NCBI RefSeq assembly: GCF_010692745.1
Contig: NZ_JAAHTB010000008.1
Location: 62,001 to 126,000 of the forward strand
Direction: 5' to 3'
Source of the DNA: Methylobacterium sp. BTF04
GTDB lineage: Bacteria; Pseudomonadota; Alphaproteobacteria; Rhizobiales; Beijerinckiaceae
Length of the DNA stretch: 64,000 nt
Shown here: in pieces, positions 10,263 through 21,513 of the stretch
Layout of the letters: each line of letters begins with the position of its first letter
Numbering within the stretch: the first letter of the stretch is position 1
Position numbers and translations under genes: made by a program
Notes under the pieces: generated by a model
Told to the model about the DNA's origin: nothing
Database searches by the model: none
The model's input: only the letters and a program-made list of their open reading frames with translations

Positions 10263-11633
10263 TTACGGGCCGATGCCCAGGGACTTCAGCTTGCGGTGCA
10301 GGGCGGAACGCTCCATTCCGATGAACTCCGCGGTGCGCGAGATGTTGCCGGAGAATCGCGCGATCTGGGCCACGAGATACTCGCGCTCGAAGATTTCGCG
10401 GGCTTCGCGCAGAGCCAAGCTCATCAGCTTCTCGCCCCCCGAGCCGTTGGGGGTGGTCGGCACTAGTGCACCGATCTCGGTGGGGAGCATCTCGGAGGTT
10501 ACCTCCTGCTCCGGATCGGTGTGGGTGAGGATCATCAGCCGTTCGACGTTGTTGCGCAGCTGGCGCACGTTGCCGGGCCAGTCGTGCGATTGCAGTACCG
10601 CCATGGCGTCCTCGGCGATGCGCCGGCGCGGCAGGCCGGTGGCGCCCGAAATCTGCTCCATGAAGAAGCTGATCAGCTCCGGCACATCCTCGCGCCGTTC
10701 GGACAGGGACGGCACCCGGATCGGCACCACCGAGAGCCGGTGGAACAGATCCTCGCGGAAACGGCCCGCAGCGATCTCCTCGGCGAGATCGCGCGAGGAG
10801 GACGAGATGATGCGGACGTCGACATGGACGCGCGTGGTGCCGCCCACCCGCTGGAAGTTCTGGTCGACGAGGACGCGCAGGATGCGGTTCTGGGTCTCGC
10901 GCGGCATATCGGCGACTTCGTCGATGTAGAGCGATCCGCCATGCGCCTCCTCGAGGGCGCCGACCCGGCGCGCCCGGCCTTCGCCCGCCTCGACGCCGAA
11001 CAGTTCGGCCTCCATCGTGTCTGGGGTGATGGTCGCCGCGTTGATGACCACGAACGGACCGCTGGCGCGGGTCGAGGTGGCGTGCAGCGTGCGGGCCGAG
11101 AGCTCCTTGCCGGAGCCCGGTGCGCCAAGGATCATCACCCGGGCGTTGGTGGGCGCTACGCGCTCCACCGTCTGGCGCAACTGGTTGACCACCACCGAGG
11201 CGCCGACGAGCCGGCTCGCCTGCCCCGAACGGGTCTTGAGGTCGCGCACCTCGCGGCGCAGGCGCGAGGTCTCCAGCGCCCGCTCGGCCACCAGGATCAA
11301 CCGGTCGGCCTTGAACGGCTTCTCGATGAAGTCGTAGGCGCCTGCCTTGATCGCCGCCACCGCGGTTTCGATGTTGCCGTGGCCCGAGATCATGACCACC
11401 GGCAGGTCGGGGTGGCCGGCCTTGATCTGATCGAGCACTTGCAATCCGTCGAGGCGCGAACCCTGCAGCCAGATGTCGAGAAAGACGAGGTGGGGCCGGC
11501 GCGACTCGATCGCCGCCAGGGCCTCGTCCGACCCGCCGGCGGTGCGCGTACGGTGGCCTTCGTCGTCGAGGATGCCGGCGACGAGGTCGCGGATGTCGGC
11601 CTCGTCGTCGACGATCAGGATATCGGCGCTCAT
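10263..11633 (-). CDS. ntrX: NtrX-type response regulator
   Basis: The 456-aa product is the response regulator partner of NtrY. It has a receiver domain with the phospho-acceptor D53 (VFLDIW), an AAA+ domain with Walker A GAPGSGKE at about 170-177 and Walker B SLYIDEVAD at about 234-242, and a C-terminal Fis-type helix-turn-helix (ISRTAEFIGMERSALHRKLK). The GAFTGA loop that contacts sigma-54 is missing: the equivalent place, about 217-222, reads GEGRAR. Such regulators are not expected to activate sigma-54 promoters directly. NtrX in several alphaproteobacteria acts in redox, nitrogen and cell-envelope control. Its start overlaps the ntrY stop by four bases (ATGA), so the two are translationally coupled. 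Confidence 0.94.
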   Translation of the reverse strand: MSADILIVDDEADIRDLVAGILDDEGHRTRTAGGSDEALAAIESRRPHLVFLDIWLQGSRLDGLQVLDQIKAGHPDLPVVMISGHGNIETAVAAIKAGAYDFIEKPFKADRLILVAERALETSRLRREVRDLKTRSGQASRLVGASVVVNQLRQTVERVAPTNARVMILGAPGSGKELSARTLHATSTRASGPFVVINAATITPDTMEAELFGVEAGEGRARRVGALEEAHGGSLYIDEVADMPRETQNRILRVLVDQNFQRVGGTTRVHVDVRIISSSSRDLAEEIAAGRFREDLFHRLSVVPIRVPSLSERREDVPELISFFMEQISGATGLPRRRIAEDAMAVLQSHDWPGNVRQLRNNVERLMILTHTDPEQEVTSEMLPTEIGALVPTTPNGSGGEKLMSLALREAREIFEREYLVAQIARFSGNISRTAEFIGMERSALHRKLKSLGIGP

Positions 11634-13987
11634 GACTGCATCTCCGCGATTGGGGGGGCCGTCCGCGCGGCGCCCTTCTCTTCCTGCACGGAGGGTTTGC
11701 CCTCCGGCGTCGTCTCACCCTGAGGGTCGCACGGCACGCGCATCCGCACGCGTCCGCCCCGTCCCTCCGGGTTGTCGTTCAGCTCGATCCCGCCGCCATG
11801 CTCTTCCAGCACCTTGCTGACGATGGCGAGTCCGAGGCCGGTCCCGCCTTCGCGGGTCGTCATATAGGGCTCCAGCAGCCGCTGGCGCCCCTCGGCGGGA
11901 AATCCCTTGCCGTTGTCGGTGACCTCGATCACCGCGAACCCGTCTTCGAGCAGGAGGCGCACGTCGACGCGGCCCTTGCCGAGATCGGGCTCCGGCACCG
12001 CCTGCACCGCCTCCACCGCGTTCTTGAGGATGTTGGTGATCGCCTGCGACAGCAGGCGGATGTCGAAGGCGGCGAGCACCCGCTCCTCGGCAGCCTCGGT
12101 GAACGAGAAGTCCATGTCGGGATGGGCGACACGCATCATGAACAGGTTCTGGCGGGTGATCTCGCTCAGGTCGTTCCGGGCGATGGCGGGCTTGGGCATC
12201 CGGGCAAAGGACGAGAATTCATCGACCATGCGTTTGATCTCGTCGACCTGGCGGATGATCGTCGCCGTGCACTGATCGAACACGTCCTTGTCGGCAACGA
12301 TGACCTTTCCATACTTGCGCCGGATGCGCTCGGCCGAAAGCTGGATCGGGGTGAGCGGGTTCTTGATCTCGTGGGCGATGCGACGCGCCACATCGGCCCA
12401 GGCCGAGGTGCGCTGGGCCGAGACGAGGTCGGTGATGTCGTCGAGCGTCACCACGAAGCCGCGCGCGCCCCCTTGCGCCTGCTCACTCGTGACCCGGACA
12501 GTGACGGTGCGCTCGCGCCCGTCCCGGGTGAGCTGGATCTGTTGCTGGAGTGCGCGCTGGCGCCCTTCCCCGCCCTCCGGGAACAGCGCGGCCAGTTCGG
12601 GAATCGCCTGTGTCAGCGGTCGACCGACGATCGCGTCGGCCCGCAGGCCCAGCGTGCGCTCCACCGACGGGTTGGCGATGGTGACGAGGCCGCTTTCGTC
12701 GACGCCGATGACCCCAGGCGAAACGCCCGATAGCACGGCTTCGGTGAAGCGGCGGCGGCGATCGATGAGGTCGCTCGCCGCCGTCAGACCGTCGTGCTGG
12801 CGGCGCAGCTCCTGTGTCATCTTGTTGAAGCTCTCGCCGAGATGAGCGAGATCGCCGTCGCTCTTTCGCGCCGGCACCTGCGCGTAGAAATTGCCGGACG
12901 CCACCTGATCCGCCGCGTTGATGAGGCGGCGGATCGGCGCGACGAAGCGGTTGGCGAAGTTGAGTCCGAACCACACCGCCGACAGCAGGGCGATGAGCGC
13001 GATCAGCACGAAGACCGACGCGAAGCTGATCTGGATCGAGCGCTTGAGCGAGTCGTAGATGAGGTATTCCGCCGCCGCGGCGCGTGAGACGCCGGGGAAA
13101 TCGATGGCGAGCTGGCTGACCTCGCGCTGCACCAGCAGCACCGCCCCGTCATAGGCCGGCATCCGCAGGAGGGCTGCGAAGACCCTGCCCTCGCTCGGCA
13201 CGAGGCAGATCGGGTCGGTGGATTTCGCCGCGTCCTCGAAGGCGGCGGCCGAAGGCAGGCGTCGCTCCTTCAAGGTGTCGATCTTGGCCCGTGCCACCAC
13301 CTCGTTGGGCCCGCGCATGATCTCGGCCACGGGCAGGCCCAGGGCGGTCGCGCGCGCGGTGAGGAAGCTCTCGAACCATTGCCGGTTCACGTCGAAATTC
13401 GGGCGCGCGCGGGTGAGGTCGTCGGTGAGGATGCGGATCTCGCGGGCGAGACTCTGGCACTGGTTCTCTTGGTAGGCATCCGCCACTTCCACCGATTTCA
13501 GCACCACGTCGCGTACCCGGTCGGTGAAGCCGAGCGACAGGCCCCGGTCGATGGTCACGGCGGCCACTACGGCGAGCAGGACGGTGGGGAGAACGGCGAT
13601 GAGGCTGAACAGGCCGACGATGCGGGTGTGGAGCCGCGCCACCGCCGCGTTGGTGCGCCGAGCATGCAGGAAGACCCGCGCCTCCCAGGCGATGATCACC
13701 ACGAGGCTGAGCACCAAGAAGACGTTGATGCCGAGAAGCGTCAGGCCGACCGTGGGCGTCTTCATGACGCGGATCACGCCGGCCAAGATCAGGAACGTGG
13801 CGATCGCCGAGACCAGCGCCGTACCGACCACCAGCGCACCGACCCATCCGGGCCCGCGCGGGCCGGGCTTCAGCGACGCCGAAACCTCCTCGCCGTCCTC
13901 CGCGTCCGCACCTTCGCCGGGCTTCTCGATGAGCCCGGACGCCGTGTCGGCGGTCTCTTTTGTCTTGAAACGTTGCAGCCACGCCAT
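11630..13987 (-). CDS. ntrY: NtrY-type membrane sensor histidine kinase
   Basis: The 785-aa product is the membrane kinase that phosphorylates NtrX. It has predicted membrane segments at about 48-72, 83-100, 122-146 and 320-342, with a periplasmic domain between the third and fourth. A HAMP linker follows, then a PAS domain at about 405-520, the H-box [13 protein letters not shown] with H539, and the ATPase lobe with N and G boxes (NILKNAVEAV, DNGKGFP, GTGLGLAIV). Domain order and length match NtrY. The gene is divergent from the gamma-glutamyltransferase-family gene; about 200 bases separate the starts. Confidence 0.95.
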   Translation of the reverse strand: MAWLQRFKTKETADTASGLIEKPGEGADAEDGEEVSASLKPGPRGPGWVGALVVGTALVSAIATFLILAGVIRVMKTPTVGLTLLGINVFLVLSLVVIIAWEARVFLHARRTNAAVARLHTRIVGLFSLIAVLPTVLLAVVAAVTIDRGLSLGFTDRVRDVVLKSVEVADAYQENQCQSLAREIRILTDDLTRARPNFDVNRQWFESFLTARATALGLPVAEIMRGPNEVVARAKIDTLKERRLPSAAAFEDAAKSTDPICLVPSEGRVFAALLRMPAYDGAVLLVQREVSQLAIDFPGVSRAAAAEYLIYDSLKRSIQISFASVFVLIALIALLSAVWFGLNFANRFVAPIRRLINAADQVASGNFYAQVPARKSDGDLAHLGESFNKMTQELRRQHDGLTAASDLIDRRRRFTEAVLSGVSPGVIGVDESGLVTIANPSVERTLGLRADAIVGRPLTQAIPELAALFPEGGEGRQRALQQQIQLTRDGRERTVTVRVTSEQAQGGARGFVVTLDDITDLVSAQRTSAWADVARRIAHEIKNPLTPIQLSAERIRRKYGKVIVADKDVFDQCTATIIRQVDEIKRMVDEFSSFARMPKPAIARNDLSEITRQNLFMMRVAHPDMDFSFTEAAEERVLAAFDIRLLSQAITNILKNAVEAVQAVPEPDLGKGRVDVRLLLEDGFAVIEVTDNGKGFPAEGRQRLLEPYMTTREGGTGLGLAIVSKVLEEHGGGIELNDNPEGRGGRVRMRVPCDPQGETTPEGKPSVQEEKGAARTAPPIAEMQS

Positions 13988-14191
13988 GGCTGATGCATCG
14001 CCACAACAGTGTGGCGAAATTAATACGAATCGGGTTTCTGGCGCACCGGATTCGCTTCTTACGGTCGGTTCGACGGAGCAATCCGAGTGAGGGCTGTCGC
14101 CAGCGCGGTCGCAATCCCGTCAGGGCTTCGAACGCATCGACGCGTCCCGAAAATGCACTACTCTCAACACCTCCCGATTTTAGAGATCAGC

Positions 14192-15790
14192 ATGCCAGAC
14201 ACCCCCGTCTACGCGTCGGCCGCCGTCGCTGCGCCCCATCACCTCGCCGCGCGCTCCGGGCAGACGGTGCTCGCGCAGGGTGGCAATGCCATCGAGGCGA
14301 TGGCGGCGATGGCGGCGACCATCGCGGTGGTCTATCCGCATATGAACGGCATCGGCGGGGACGGCTTCTGGCTGGTGCGCGAGCGCGGTGGCCGGGTGCG
14401 CGGCATCGAGGCCTGCGGGCCGGCCGGCAGCCTCGCGACGATCCGGCGCTACCGCGAGAAGGGCTACGAGGTCCTGCCCTCGCGCGGACCCGACGCGGCG
14501 CTCACCGTGGCCGGTGCCATCGGCGGCTGGAGCCTCGCCCTCGATCTTGCCCGCGCGCTCGGTGGCCGGCTGCCTTTGCAGACCCTGTTGGCGGATGCGA
14601 TCCGCCACGCCCGCGACGGCGTCGCGGTGTCGCCCTCCGAAGCGCGCTACGTGCCCAAGGAGATCGACACCCTCCACGACCAGCCGAATTTTGCGCAGAC
14701 GTTCCTCGACGACGGCAAGCCCTACGCGGCCGGCATCGTCCGCCGACTGCCGGTTCTCGCCGACACCCTCGATCAGCTCGCCCATGCCGGGCTCGACGAC
14801 TTCTATCGCGGCGATCTCGGCCGCGAGATCGCCGCCGATCTCGATCGTCTCGGTTCGCCGGTGACCCGCGCCGACCTCAAAGCCTACGCGCCGCGCGAAC
14901 GCGCGCCCCTCACCCTGCGCCGGCGCGATGCGACGCTGTACAATTTCCCGCCCCCGACCCAAGGGGTCGCTGCGCTCCTGATCCTCGGCATCTTCGACCG
15001 GCTGAAGATCGCGCGCCCGGAGACGGCGGCGCATTATCACGGGCTCATCGAGGCGACGAAGCGCGCCTTCGCGATCCGCGATCGGATCGTCACCGATTTC
15101 GACCGGCTCGACGTCGACCCGGCAAGCTTCCTGACGCCCGAACGCCTCGACCGCGAGGCGGCACAGATCGACATGAGCCGGGCGGCCAGCATTCCCCTGC
15201 GCAATCCGGGCGAGGGCGATACGGTGTGGATGGGCGCCATCGACAAGGATGGGCTGGCCGTCTCCTACATCCAGTCGATCTACTGGGAGTATGGCTCCGG
15301 CATGGTGCTGCCGAAGACCGGCATCCATTGGCAGAACCGCGGCACCTCGTTCTCCCTCGACGCGCATGCGGTCAACCCGCTCGAGCCCGGCCGGCGGCCG
15401 TTCCATACCCTGATCCCGGCGCTCGCCTGCTTCGACGATGGCCGGGTCATGTCGTACGGCTCGATGGGCGGCGACGGGCAGCCCCAGTTCCAGGCGCAGA
15501 CCTATACGCGCTACGCCGATTACGGGATGAGCCCGCTGGCGGCCGTCGATGCGCCGCGGTTGCTCTATGGCCGTACCTGGGGTGCGGAATCCCTCACCGT
15601 GAAGGTCGAGGACCGCTTCGATCCCGATTGCATCCGCGCCCTGCGCTCCATGGGCCACGCGGTCGAGGAACTCGGCGGTGCCTACATCGACTCACTCGGC
15701 CATGCCGGGATGATCGTGCGGCATCCCGGCAACGGACGTGTCGAGGCCGTGCACGACCCGCGCTCGGATGGCGGTTCGGAAGGGCTGTAG
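14192..15790 (+). CDS. Gamma-glutamyltransferase family protein
   Basis: The 532-aa product belongs to the N-terminal nucleophile hydrolase family that matures by self-cleavage before a Thr. The N-terminal signature LAQGGNAIEAMAAMAA and MNGIGGDGFW are clear. The likely processing and catalytic Thr is T344 in GDTVWMGAID, followed by GSGM and by the GSMGGDGQPQ loop near the C-terminus. No signal peptide is present, so it is probably cytoplasmic, unlike classic periplasmic Ggt; it resembles the YwrD-like branch. Substrates could be glutathione or other gamma-glutamyl amides. The ATG chosen puts the family start at the N-terminus; an upstream in-frame ATG at 14153 gives a leader without support. 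It sits on the opposite strand between ntrC and ntrY, splitting an otherwise conserved array. Confidence 0.88.
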   Translation: MPDTPVYASAAVAAPHHLAARSGQTVLAQGGNAIEAMAAMAATIAVVYPHMNGIGGDGFWLVRERGGRVRGIEACGPAGSLATIRRYREKGYEVLPSRGPDAALTVAGAIGGWSLALDLARALGGRLPLQTLLADAIRHARDGVAVSPSEARYVPKEIDTLHDQPNFAQTFLDDGKPYAAGIVRRLPVLADTLDQLAHAGLDDFYRGDLGREIAADLDRLGSPVTRADLKAYAPRERAPLTLRRRDATLYNFPPPTQGVAALLILGIFDRLKIARPETAAHYHGLIEATKRAFAIRDRIVTDFDRLDVDPASFLTPERLDREAAQIDMSRAASIPLRNPGEGDTVWMGAIDKDGLAVSYIQSIYWEYGSGMVLPKTGIHWQNRGTSFSLDAHAVNPLEPGRRPFHTLIPALACFDDGRVMSYGSMGGDGQPQFQAQTYTRYADYGMSPLAAVDAPRLLYGRTWGAESLTVKVEDRFDPDCIRALRSMGHAVEELGGAYIDSLGHAGMIVRHPGNGRVEAVHDPRSDGGSEGL

Positions 15791-15840
15791 GGCCGAAGTC
15801 ACGTGCGGACACAGCGCGCGCAATCTTGTCGAAAAGGAAA

Positions 15841-15872
15841 GGCCGCTTCCCCGAGGGAAGCGGCCGTTTTCT
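15841..15872 (+). terminator. Terminator between the gamma-glutamyltransferase gene and ntrC
   Basis: Perfect ten-base arms GGCCGCTTCC and GGAAGCGGCC around CCGAG, followed by GTTTTCTT on plus. The A-rich flank GAAAAGGAAA on the other side gives a T-rich tail on the minus strand too, so it may also end the converging ntrC transcript. Confidence 0.88.
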
Positions 15873-15920
15873 TGTCTTCAGGGCCGATCGATTTCGTCCA
15901 TCAGCAAACCTGCCGGACCC

Positions 15921-17384
<1,464 letters not shown>

Positions 17385-17393
17385 GACGCGACT

Positions 17394-18533
17394 CTACAGC
17401 TCCGCGGACGATTCGCGCCCATCGCGGGCGCTCGACATGGGGAGAAGAAGGCGAAAGGTGGTCCGGCGCGGGACCGGATCGCATTCGACGATACCGCCGT
17501 GATCGCCGACGATCTTGGCGACCAATGCAAGTCCGAGGCCGGACCCTTGCGTCTTCGTGGTGACGAAGGGGTCGAACAGGTCGGGCAGAAGGTCGGGCGT
17601 GACGCCCGGCCCGTTGTCGCGCACCGCCACCTCGATCGGCAGGCTGACGCGCTCGCGCGAGCCGGGCACCTGCAGGCGCAAGCCGGTGCGAAAGGCGGTG
17701 GAGAGGGTGATCTCGCCGTCGACCGTGTCGGCGCCGATGGCTTCGGCGGCGTTTTTGACCAGGTTGAGGATGACCTGGACGAGCTGGTCGCGGTTGCCGA
17801 GCACCGGTGGCAGCGAAGGATCGTAGGTCTCGACGAAGCGGATGTGGCGCGCGAAGCCGGATTGGGCCGAGCGCTTCACCTGATCGAGCACGCCGTGGAC
17901 GTTGACCGAGCTGCGCTCCACCGGACGCTCGTCGCCGAACAGCTCCATGCGCTCGACGATGCGCACGATCCGGTCGGATTCGTCGCAGATCAGCCGGGTC
18001 AGGAGCCGGTCGTCCTCATCGGCGGATTGCTCGAGGAGCTGGGCCGCGCCGCGGATGCCGGCGAGCGGGTTCTTGATCTCGTGGGCGAGCATCGCGCCGA
18101 GGGCCACCATCGAGCGCGCCGCACCCCGATGAGTGAGCTGGCGGTTCATCTTGTCGGCGATGGTGCGCTCCTGAAGCATCAGCACCACCACCTCCTCGTC
18201 ATCGCCCAGCGGTGTCGCGAACACGTCGACGCTGCGCTCCAGGCCGGAGCGCGGCTGGACCAGTTCGACCCCATACTCGCTCACGCTCGCCCGGCGCCGG
18301 CGCACCTCCGACACCAGGGCGCTGATCGGCGAGGCGAAGGGGATGATGTCGGACAGGCGCCGCCGCTGCATCAGCCGGGCGGAATGGTCGAAGAAGGTCT
18401 CGCCGGCATGGTTCACGTGCAGGATGCGGTCGTCCGCCCCGATGGTGAGCACCGGTAGCGGCAGGGCGTTGATCACCGCCTCGCTGGTCGGCAGCGCGAA
18501 GCCCGCGCCGGTCGCGTCGGCTCCCGTATTCAT
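17394..18533 (-). CDS. ntrB: Nitrogen sensor histidine kinase/phosphatase NtrB (NRII)
   Basis: NtrB phosphorylates or dephosphorylates NtrC in response to the PII protein GlnB. The 379-aa cytoplasmic protein has an N-terminal PAS domain (residues about 17-125), the H-box [16 protein letters not shown] with H151, and the ATPase lobe ([26 protein letters not shown]). There are no membrane segments, as expected. The ATG at 18533 overlaps the dusB stop by four bases (ATGA) and has a GGAGG ribosome site inside the dusB end, so translation is coupled. A longer in-frame extension across dusB is only a shadow frame. Confidence 0.96.
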   Translation of the reverse strand: MNTGADATGAGFALPTSEAVINALPLPVLTIGADDRILHVNHAGETFFDHSARLMQRRRLSDIIPFASPISALVSEVRRRRASVSEYGVELVQPRSGLERSVDVFATPLGDDEEVVVLMLQERTIADKMNRQLTHRGAARSMVALGAMLAHEIKNPLAGIRGAAQLLEQSADEDDRLLTRLICDESDRIVRIVERMELFGDERPVERSSVNVHGVLDQVKRSAQSGFARHIRFVETYDPSLPPVLGNRDQLVQVILNLVKNAAEAIGADTVDGEITLSTAFRTGLRLQVPGSRERVSLPIEVAVRDNGPGVTPDLLPDLFDPFVTTKTQGSGLGLALVAKIVGDHGGIVECDPVPRRTTFRLLLPMSSARDGRESSAEL

Positions 18534-19600
18534 GCCGCCTCCTCGATCGATGGCCGTTGGTGCTGAGCGTTGTCGAGGACGGCCCTCTCGCCCAGGAACG
18601 CCTGCGAAAGCAGCGCACTGGCGAGGGCCGGATCGTTGGTGGTGAGGAGCCGCATGCGATCCTCCGGGTTCAGGCCGCCGCCGGCCTCGGCATAGGCTGC
18701 CAGATGCTTGCGGGCGTGGCGCACGCCCATGCGCGCGCCGTACAGGATGAGCAGCCCCTCGTAATGCTGCACCGCCAGGGCCGCGCGGTCGTTGTTCGAC
18801 AGGACCGGGGCGGCTGTGCCGGAAAGCCCCGCGGCGATCTCCCCCACGAGCCAGGGGCGTCCGATCGCGGCACGGCCGATCATCACCCCGGCCGCGCCCG
18901 ATTGCGCGAGGCAGGCGCGCGCCTCGGCGAGGGTGGTCACGTCGCCGTTGGCGACCACCGGAATCGTCACTGCGTCGACCACGGTGCGGATCGCCGCCCA
19001 ATCGGCCTGGCCCTTGTAGAATTGCTGACGCGTGCGGCCATGGACGGTGACGGCATTGAAGCCGAGCCCTTCGGCGCGGCGGGCGAGATCGGCAGCGTTG
19101 AGGGTGGCATGGTCCCACCCGAGCCGCATCTTGACCGTGACGGGGATCGCGACCGCACCGCGCACGGCGGCGAGAATGCGCGTGGCGCCCTCGATATCGC
19201 GCATCAGCGCCGATCCGGAGGCTCCGCCGGTAACGACCTTGGCCGGACAGCCCATGTTGATGTCGATCACGTCGGCGCCGCTGGCTTCGGCCAGGCGCGC
19301 GGCCTCGGCCATCGGCTCCGGCGCGCACCCGGCAAGCTGGACCACGTGCGGGTCGATGCCGCCACCTTCAGCGCGCAGGCGGGCCTCGGTGGCGCCGCGC
19401 GCGAACTCGGCCGCCGCCACCATCTCGGAGACCACTGCACTTGCGCCGAGCCTGCGCACGATTCGCCGAAAATGCACGTCGGTGACACCCGACAGCGGCG
19501 CCAGCAAAACCGGCGCCGACCCGCCGGTGGCCCGTCTCGCGACAGAGCTCCCAACCGTCTCGGACGAGCGCAGAACGCTCAAATAATCATCAGCCCACAT
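18530..19600 (-). CDS. dusB: tRNA-dihydrouridine synthase, DusB/NifR3 family
   Basis: Dus enzymes use FMN and NADPH to reduce uridines in tRNA D-loops. The 356-aa product has the TIM-barrel signatures [12 protein letters not shown], the catalytic Cys C118 in DINMGCPAK, the tRNA-binding [17 protein letters not shown], and NGDV for FMN. In alphaproteobacteria this gene (nifR3) is the first gene of the ntrBC operon, as here. The ATG at 19600 gives the family length; frames running further upstream overlap ispDF. The start codon overlaps a perfect ten-base palindrome TTGTGCACAA. Confidence 0.95.
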   Translation of the reverse strand: MWADDYLSVLRSSETVGSSVARRATGGSAPVLLAPLSGVTDVHFRRIVRRLGASAVVSEMVAAAEFARGATEARLRAEGGGIDPHVVQLAGCAPEPMAEAARLAEASGADVIDINMGCPAKVVTGGASGSALMRDIEGATRILAAVRGAVAIPVTVKMRLGWDHATLNAADLARRAEGLGFNAVTVHGRTRQQFYKGQADWAAIRTVVDAVTIPVVANGDVTTLAEARACLAQSGAAGVMIGRAAIGRPWLVGEIAAGLSGTAAPVLSNNDRAALAVQHYEGLLILYGARMGVRHARKHLAAYAEAGGGLNPEDRMRLLTTNDPALASALLSQAFLGERAVLDNAQHQRPSIEEAA

Positions 19601-19715
19601 TGTGCACAACAAATAGACAAATCGTCCGAAGGCGCAAGCGGCTTGCGCGATTTGATTTACGCGACTCCCCCGCTTAAACGACAGGCCGTCCCAAAGCCTG
19701 CGCGCGAGGAAGTTC

Positions 19716-21017
19716 ATGTCCGGTACCGCGTTCCCAGCGGCGGCAGTGGTGGTCGCGGCCGGTCGCGGCATCCGTATCGGCGGCGACCGCCCCAAGCAGT
19801 ACCGCCGCGTCGGCGGTCAGGCCGTCCTGACGCGCACGCTCGCGGCGCTCGCCGTGCACGACGGCATCACCCGAATCCAGCCGGTGATCGCGCCCGATGC
19901 TGCGGCGTTCTACCACGCCTGCCTCGACGATCTCGACCCCATCCTGCGCGCGAAACTCGCGGCTCCGGTGAAGGGGGGTGCTACCCGTCAGCTTTCGGTG
20001 CGGGCCGGCCTCGAAGCCCTGGCGGCCGCCGGTGCGCCCGAGCTGGTCCTCGTTCACGATGCCGCCCGCCCCTACGTGGATGCCGGCTTGATCGACCGGG
20101 CTCTCGCCGCCGGTCGCGACCATGGCGCCGCCGTTCCGGGCATCGCCGTCACCGACACGATCAAGCTGGTGGAAGACCTCGCCCCCGGCATCGGCCGGGT
20201 GCGCGAGACGCCCGCCCGCGAAAACCTGCGCGCCGTTCAGACGCCGCAGGCCTTCGCCTTCCCGCTCCTGCTCGATGCTCATCATGCGGCGATGCGGGCC
20301 GGCCTCGACGGCTTCACCGACGATGGAGCGCTGGCCGAATGGGCCGGACTCTCGGTGGTCGTGTTCGAAGGCGATATCCGCAACCGCAAGATCACCCAGC
20401 CCACCGACCTGATCGAGGCCGATCGCAGCTTCTCCGGGTCCGACCCTGCCGCATCCGGACAGCCTGGAGCCTCCGCCATGACCACCTACGTGACCCGCCT
20501 CGGCACCGGATTCGACGTGCATGCCTTCACCGATGGCGACCATGTCTGGCTTGGCGGCGTGAAGATTCCCGCCGACCGCGGCGTGCTCGCCCATTCGGAT
20601 GGTGACGTGGCGTTGCACGCGCTCACCGACGCGCTGCTCGGCGCCATCGCCGACGGGGATATCGGCACGCATTTCCCGCCCAGCGACGAGCAGTGGCGCG
20701 GCGCCTCCTCCGATCGCTTCCTTGCCCACGCGGTGGAATTGGTGCGGGCACGCGGCGGCAAGATCGACCATCTCGACATCACGGTGCTGGCCGAGGCCCC
20801 GCGCATCGGCGCCCATCGCGAAGCGATCCGCGCCCGCATCGCCGAGATCGCCGGTGTGCCGCTGACCTCGGTTTCGATCAAGGCGACCACCACCGAGAAG
20901 CTCGGCTTCGTCGGCCGCGCCGAGGGCCTCGCCGCCCAGGCCGCCGCCACGGTGCGCCTGCCGGAGATCTGTGCCGAGGTTAACGCCGAAGCCGAGACCA
21001 CCGAGCGCCGGGCGTGA
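19716..21017 (+). CDS. ispDF: Bifunctional IspDF: MEP cytidylyltransferase / MECDP synthase
   Basis: The 433-aa product fuses two enzymes of the non-mevalonate isoprenoid pathway. Residues 1 to about 230 are IspD, with the nucleotide loop VVAAGRGIRIGGDRPKQY and VLVHDAARPYV. Residues 255-433 are IspF, with the metal site GFDVHAF, GVLAHSDGDVALHA and the ATTTEKLGFVGR C-terminus. The fusion is typical of alpha- and epsilonproteobacteria. The IspF part begins at an internal ATG (20478) preceded by CTGGAG, so separate IspF initiation cannot be excluded. It is divergent from dusB and overlaps the next gene by four bases. Confidence 0.97.
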   Translation: MSGTAFPAAAVVVAAGRGIRIGGDRPKQYRRVGGQAVLTRTLAALAVHDGITRIQPVIAPDAAAFYHACLDDLDPILRAKLAAPVKGGATRQLSVRAGLEALAAAGAPELVLVHDAARPYVDAGLIDRALAAGRDHGAAVPGIAVTDTIKLVEDLAPGIGRVRETPARENLRAVQTPQAFAFPLLLDAHHAAMRAGLDGFTDDGALAEWAGLSVVVFEGDIRNRKITQPTDLIEADRSFSGSDPAASGQPGASAMTTYVTRLGTGFDVHAFTDGDHVWLGGVKIPADRGVLAHSDGDVALHALTDALLGAIADGDIGTHFPPSDEQWRGASSDRFLAHAVELVRARGGKIDHLDITVLAEAPRIGAHREAIRARIAEIAGVPLTSVSIKATTTEKLGFVGRAEGLAAQAAATVRLPEICAEVNAEAETTERRA

Positions 21018-21508
21018 TCGACGATCCCGTCCTGCTCGCGCGTGCGGAGGCTGTGATCGCCGCCTACACGGCGGCGGGGTTGCGGATCGCCACGGCCGAA
21101 TCCTGCACCGGCGGCCTCGTCGCCGGGCTCCTGACGGCGGTACCGGGCTCCTCCGCGGTGGTGGAGCGCGGCTTCGTCACCTATTCGAACGATGCCAAGG
21201 CCGAGGCGATCGGCGTGCCGCCCGACCTCATCGCCCGCCACGGGGCGGTGAGCGAACCGGTGGCGCGCGCCATGGCGGACGGCGCCCTCGCCCATTCGCG
21301 GGCCGACGTCGCCGTAGCGATCACCGGCATCGCCGGCCCCGGCGGCGGTACTGCCGACAAGCCGGTCGGGCTGGTGCATTTCGGCTTGGCGACGAAGAAT
21401 GGACCGGTAGGCCATCGTGAGGCCCGGTACGGTGACCTCGGGCGCGCCGAGATTCGCCGACGGGCCGTGGCGGATGCCCTCGGCCTGCTCGAAAGCGCCC
21501 TGCCCTGA
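21014..21508 (+). CDS. pncC: CinA C-terminal domain protein, nicotinamide-nucleotide amidohydrolase
   Basis: The 164-aa product is the stand-alone CinA C-terminal (PncC) domain, which hydrolyses nicotinamide mononucleotide amide in NAD recycling. Signatures are IATAESCTGGLVAGLLT, VPGSSAVVERGFVTYSN and AITGIAGPGGG. It uses a GTG start that overlaps the ispDF TGA (GTGA), so the two are coupled. The placement next to ispDF is shared with other rhizobial genomes. The length matches the single-domain family. Confidence 0.93.
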   Translation: MIDDPVLLARAEAVIAAYTAAGLRIATAESCTGGLVAGLLTAVPGSSAVVERGFVTYSNDAKAEAIGVPPDLIARHGAVSEPVARAMADGALAHSRADVAVAITGIAGPGGGTADKPVGLVHFGLATKNGPVGHREARYGDLGRAEIRRRAVADALGLLESALP

Positions 21509-21513
21509 GCCGG

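Noticed and set aside
19600-19609. Palindrome TTGTGCACAA resembling a DnaA box at the dusB start
   Set aside because: It is only ten bases, differs from TTATNCACA at the third base, is single, and overlaps a start codon; chance is sufficient.
20478-21017. Separate ispF gene starting at the internal ATG
   Set aside because: The frame is continuous with IspD and the fused enzyme is normal in alphaproteobacteria; internal initiation is possible but not shown.
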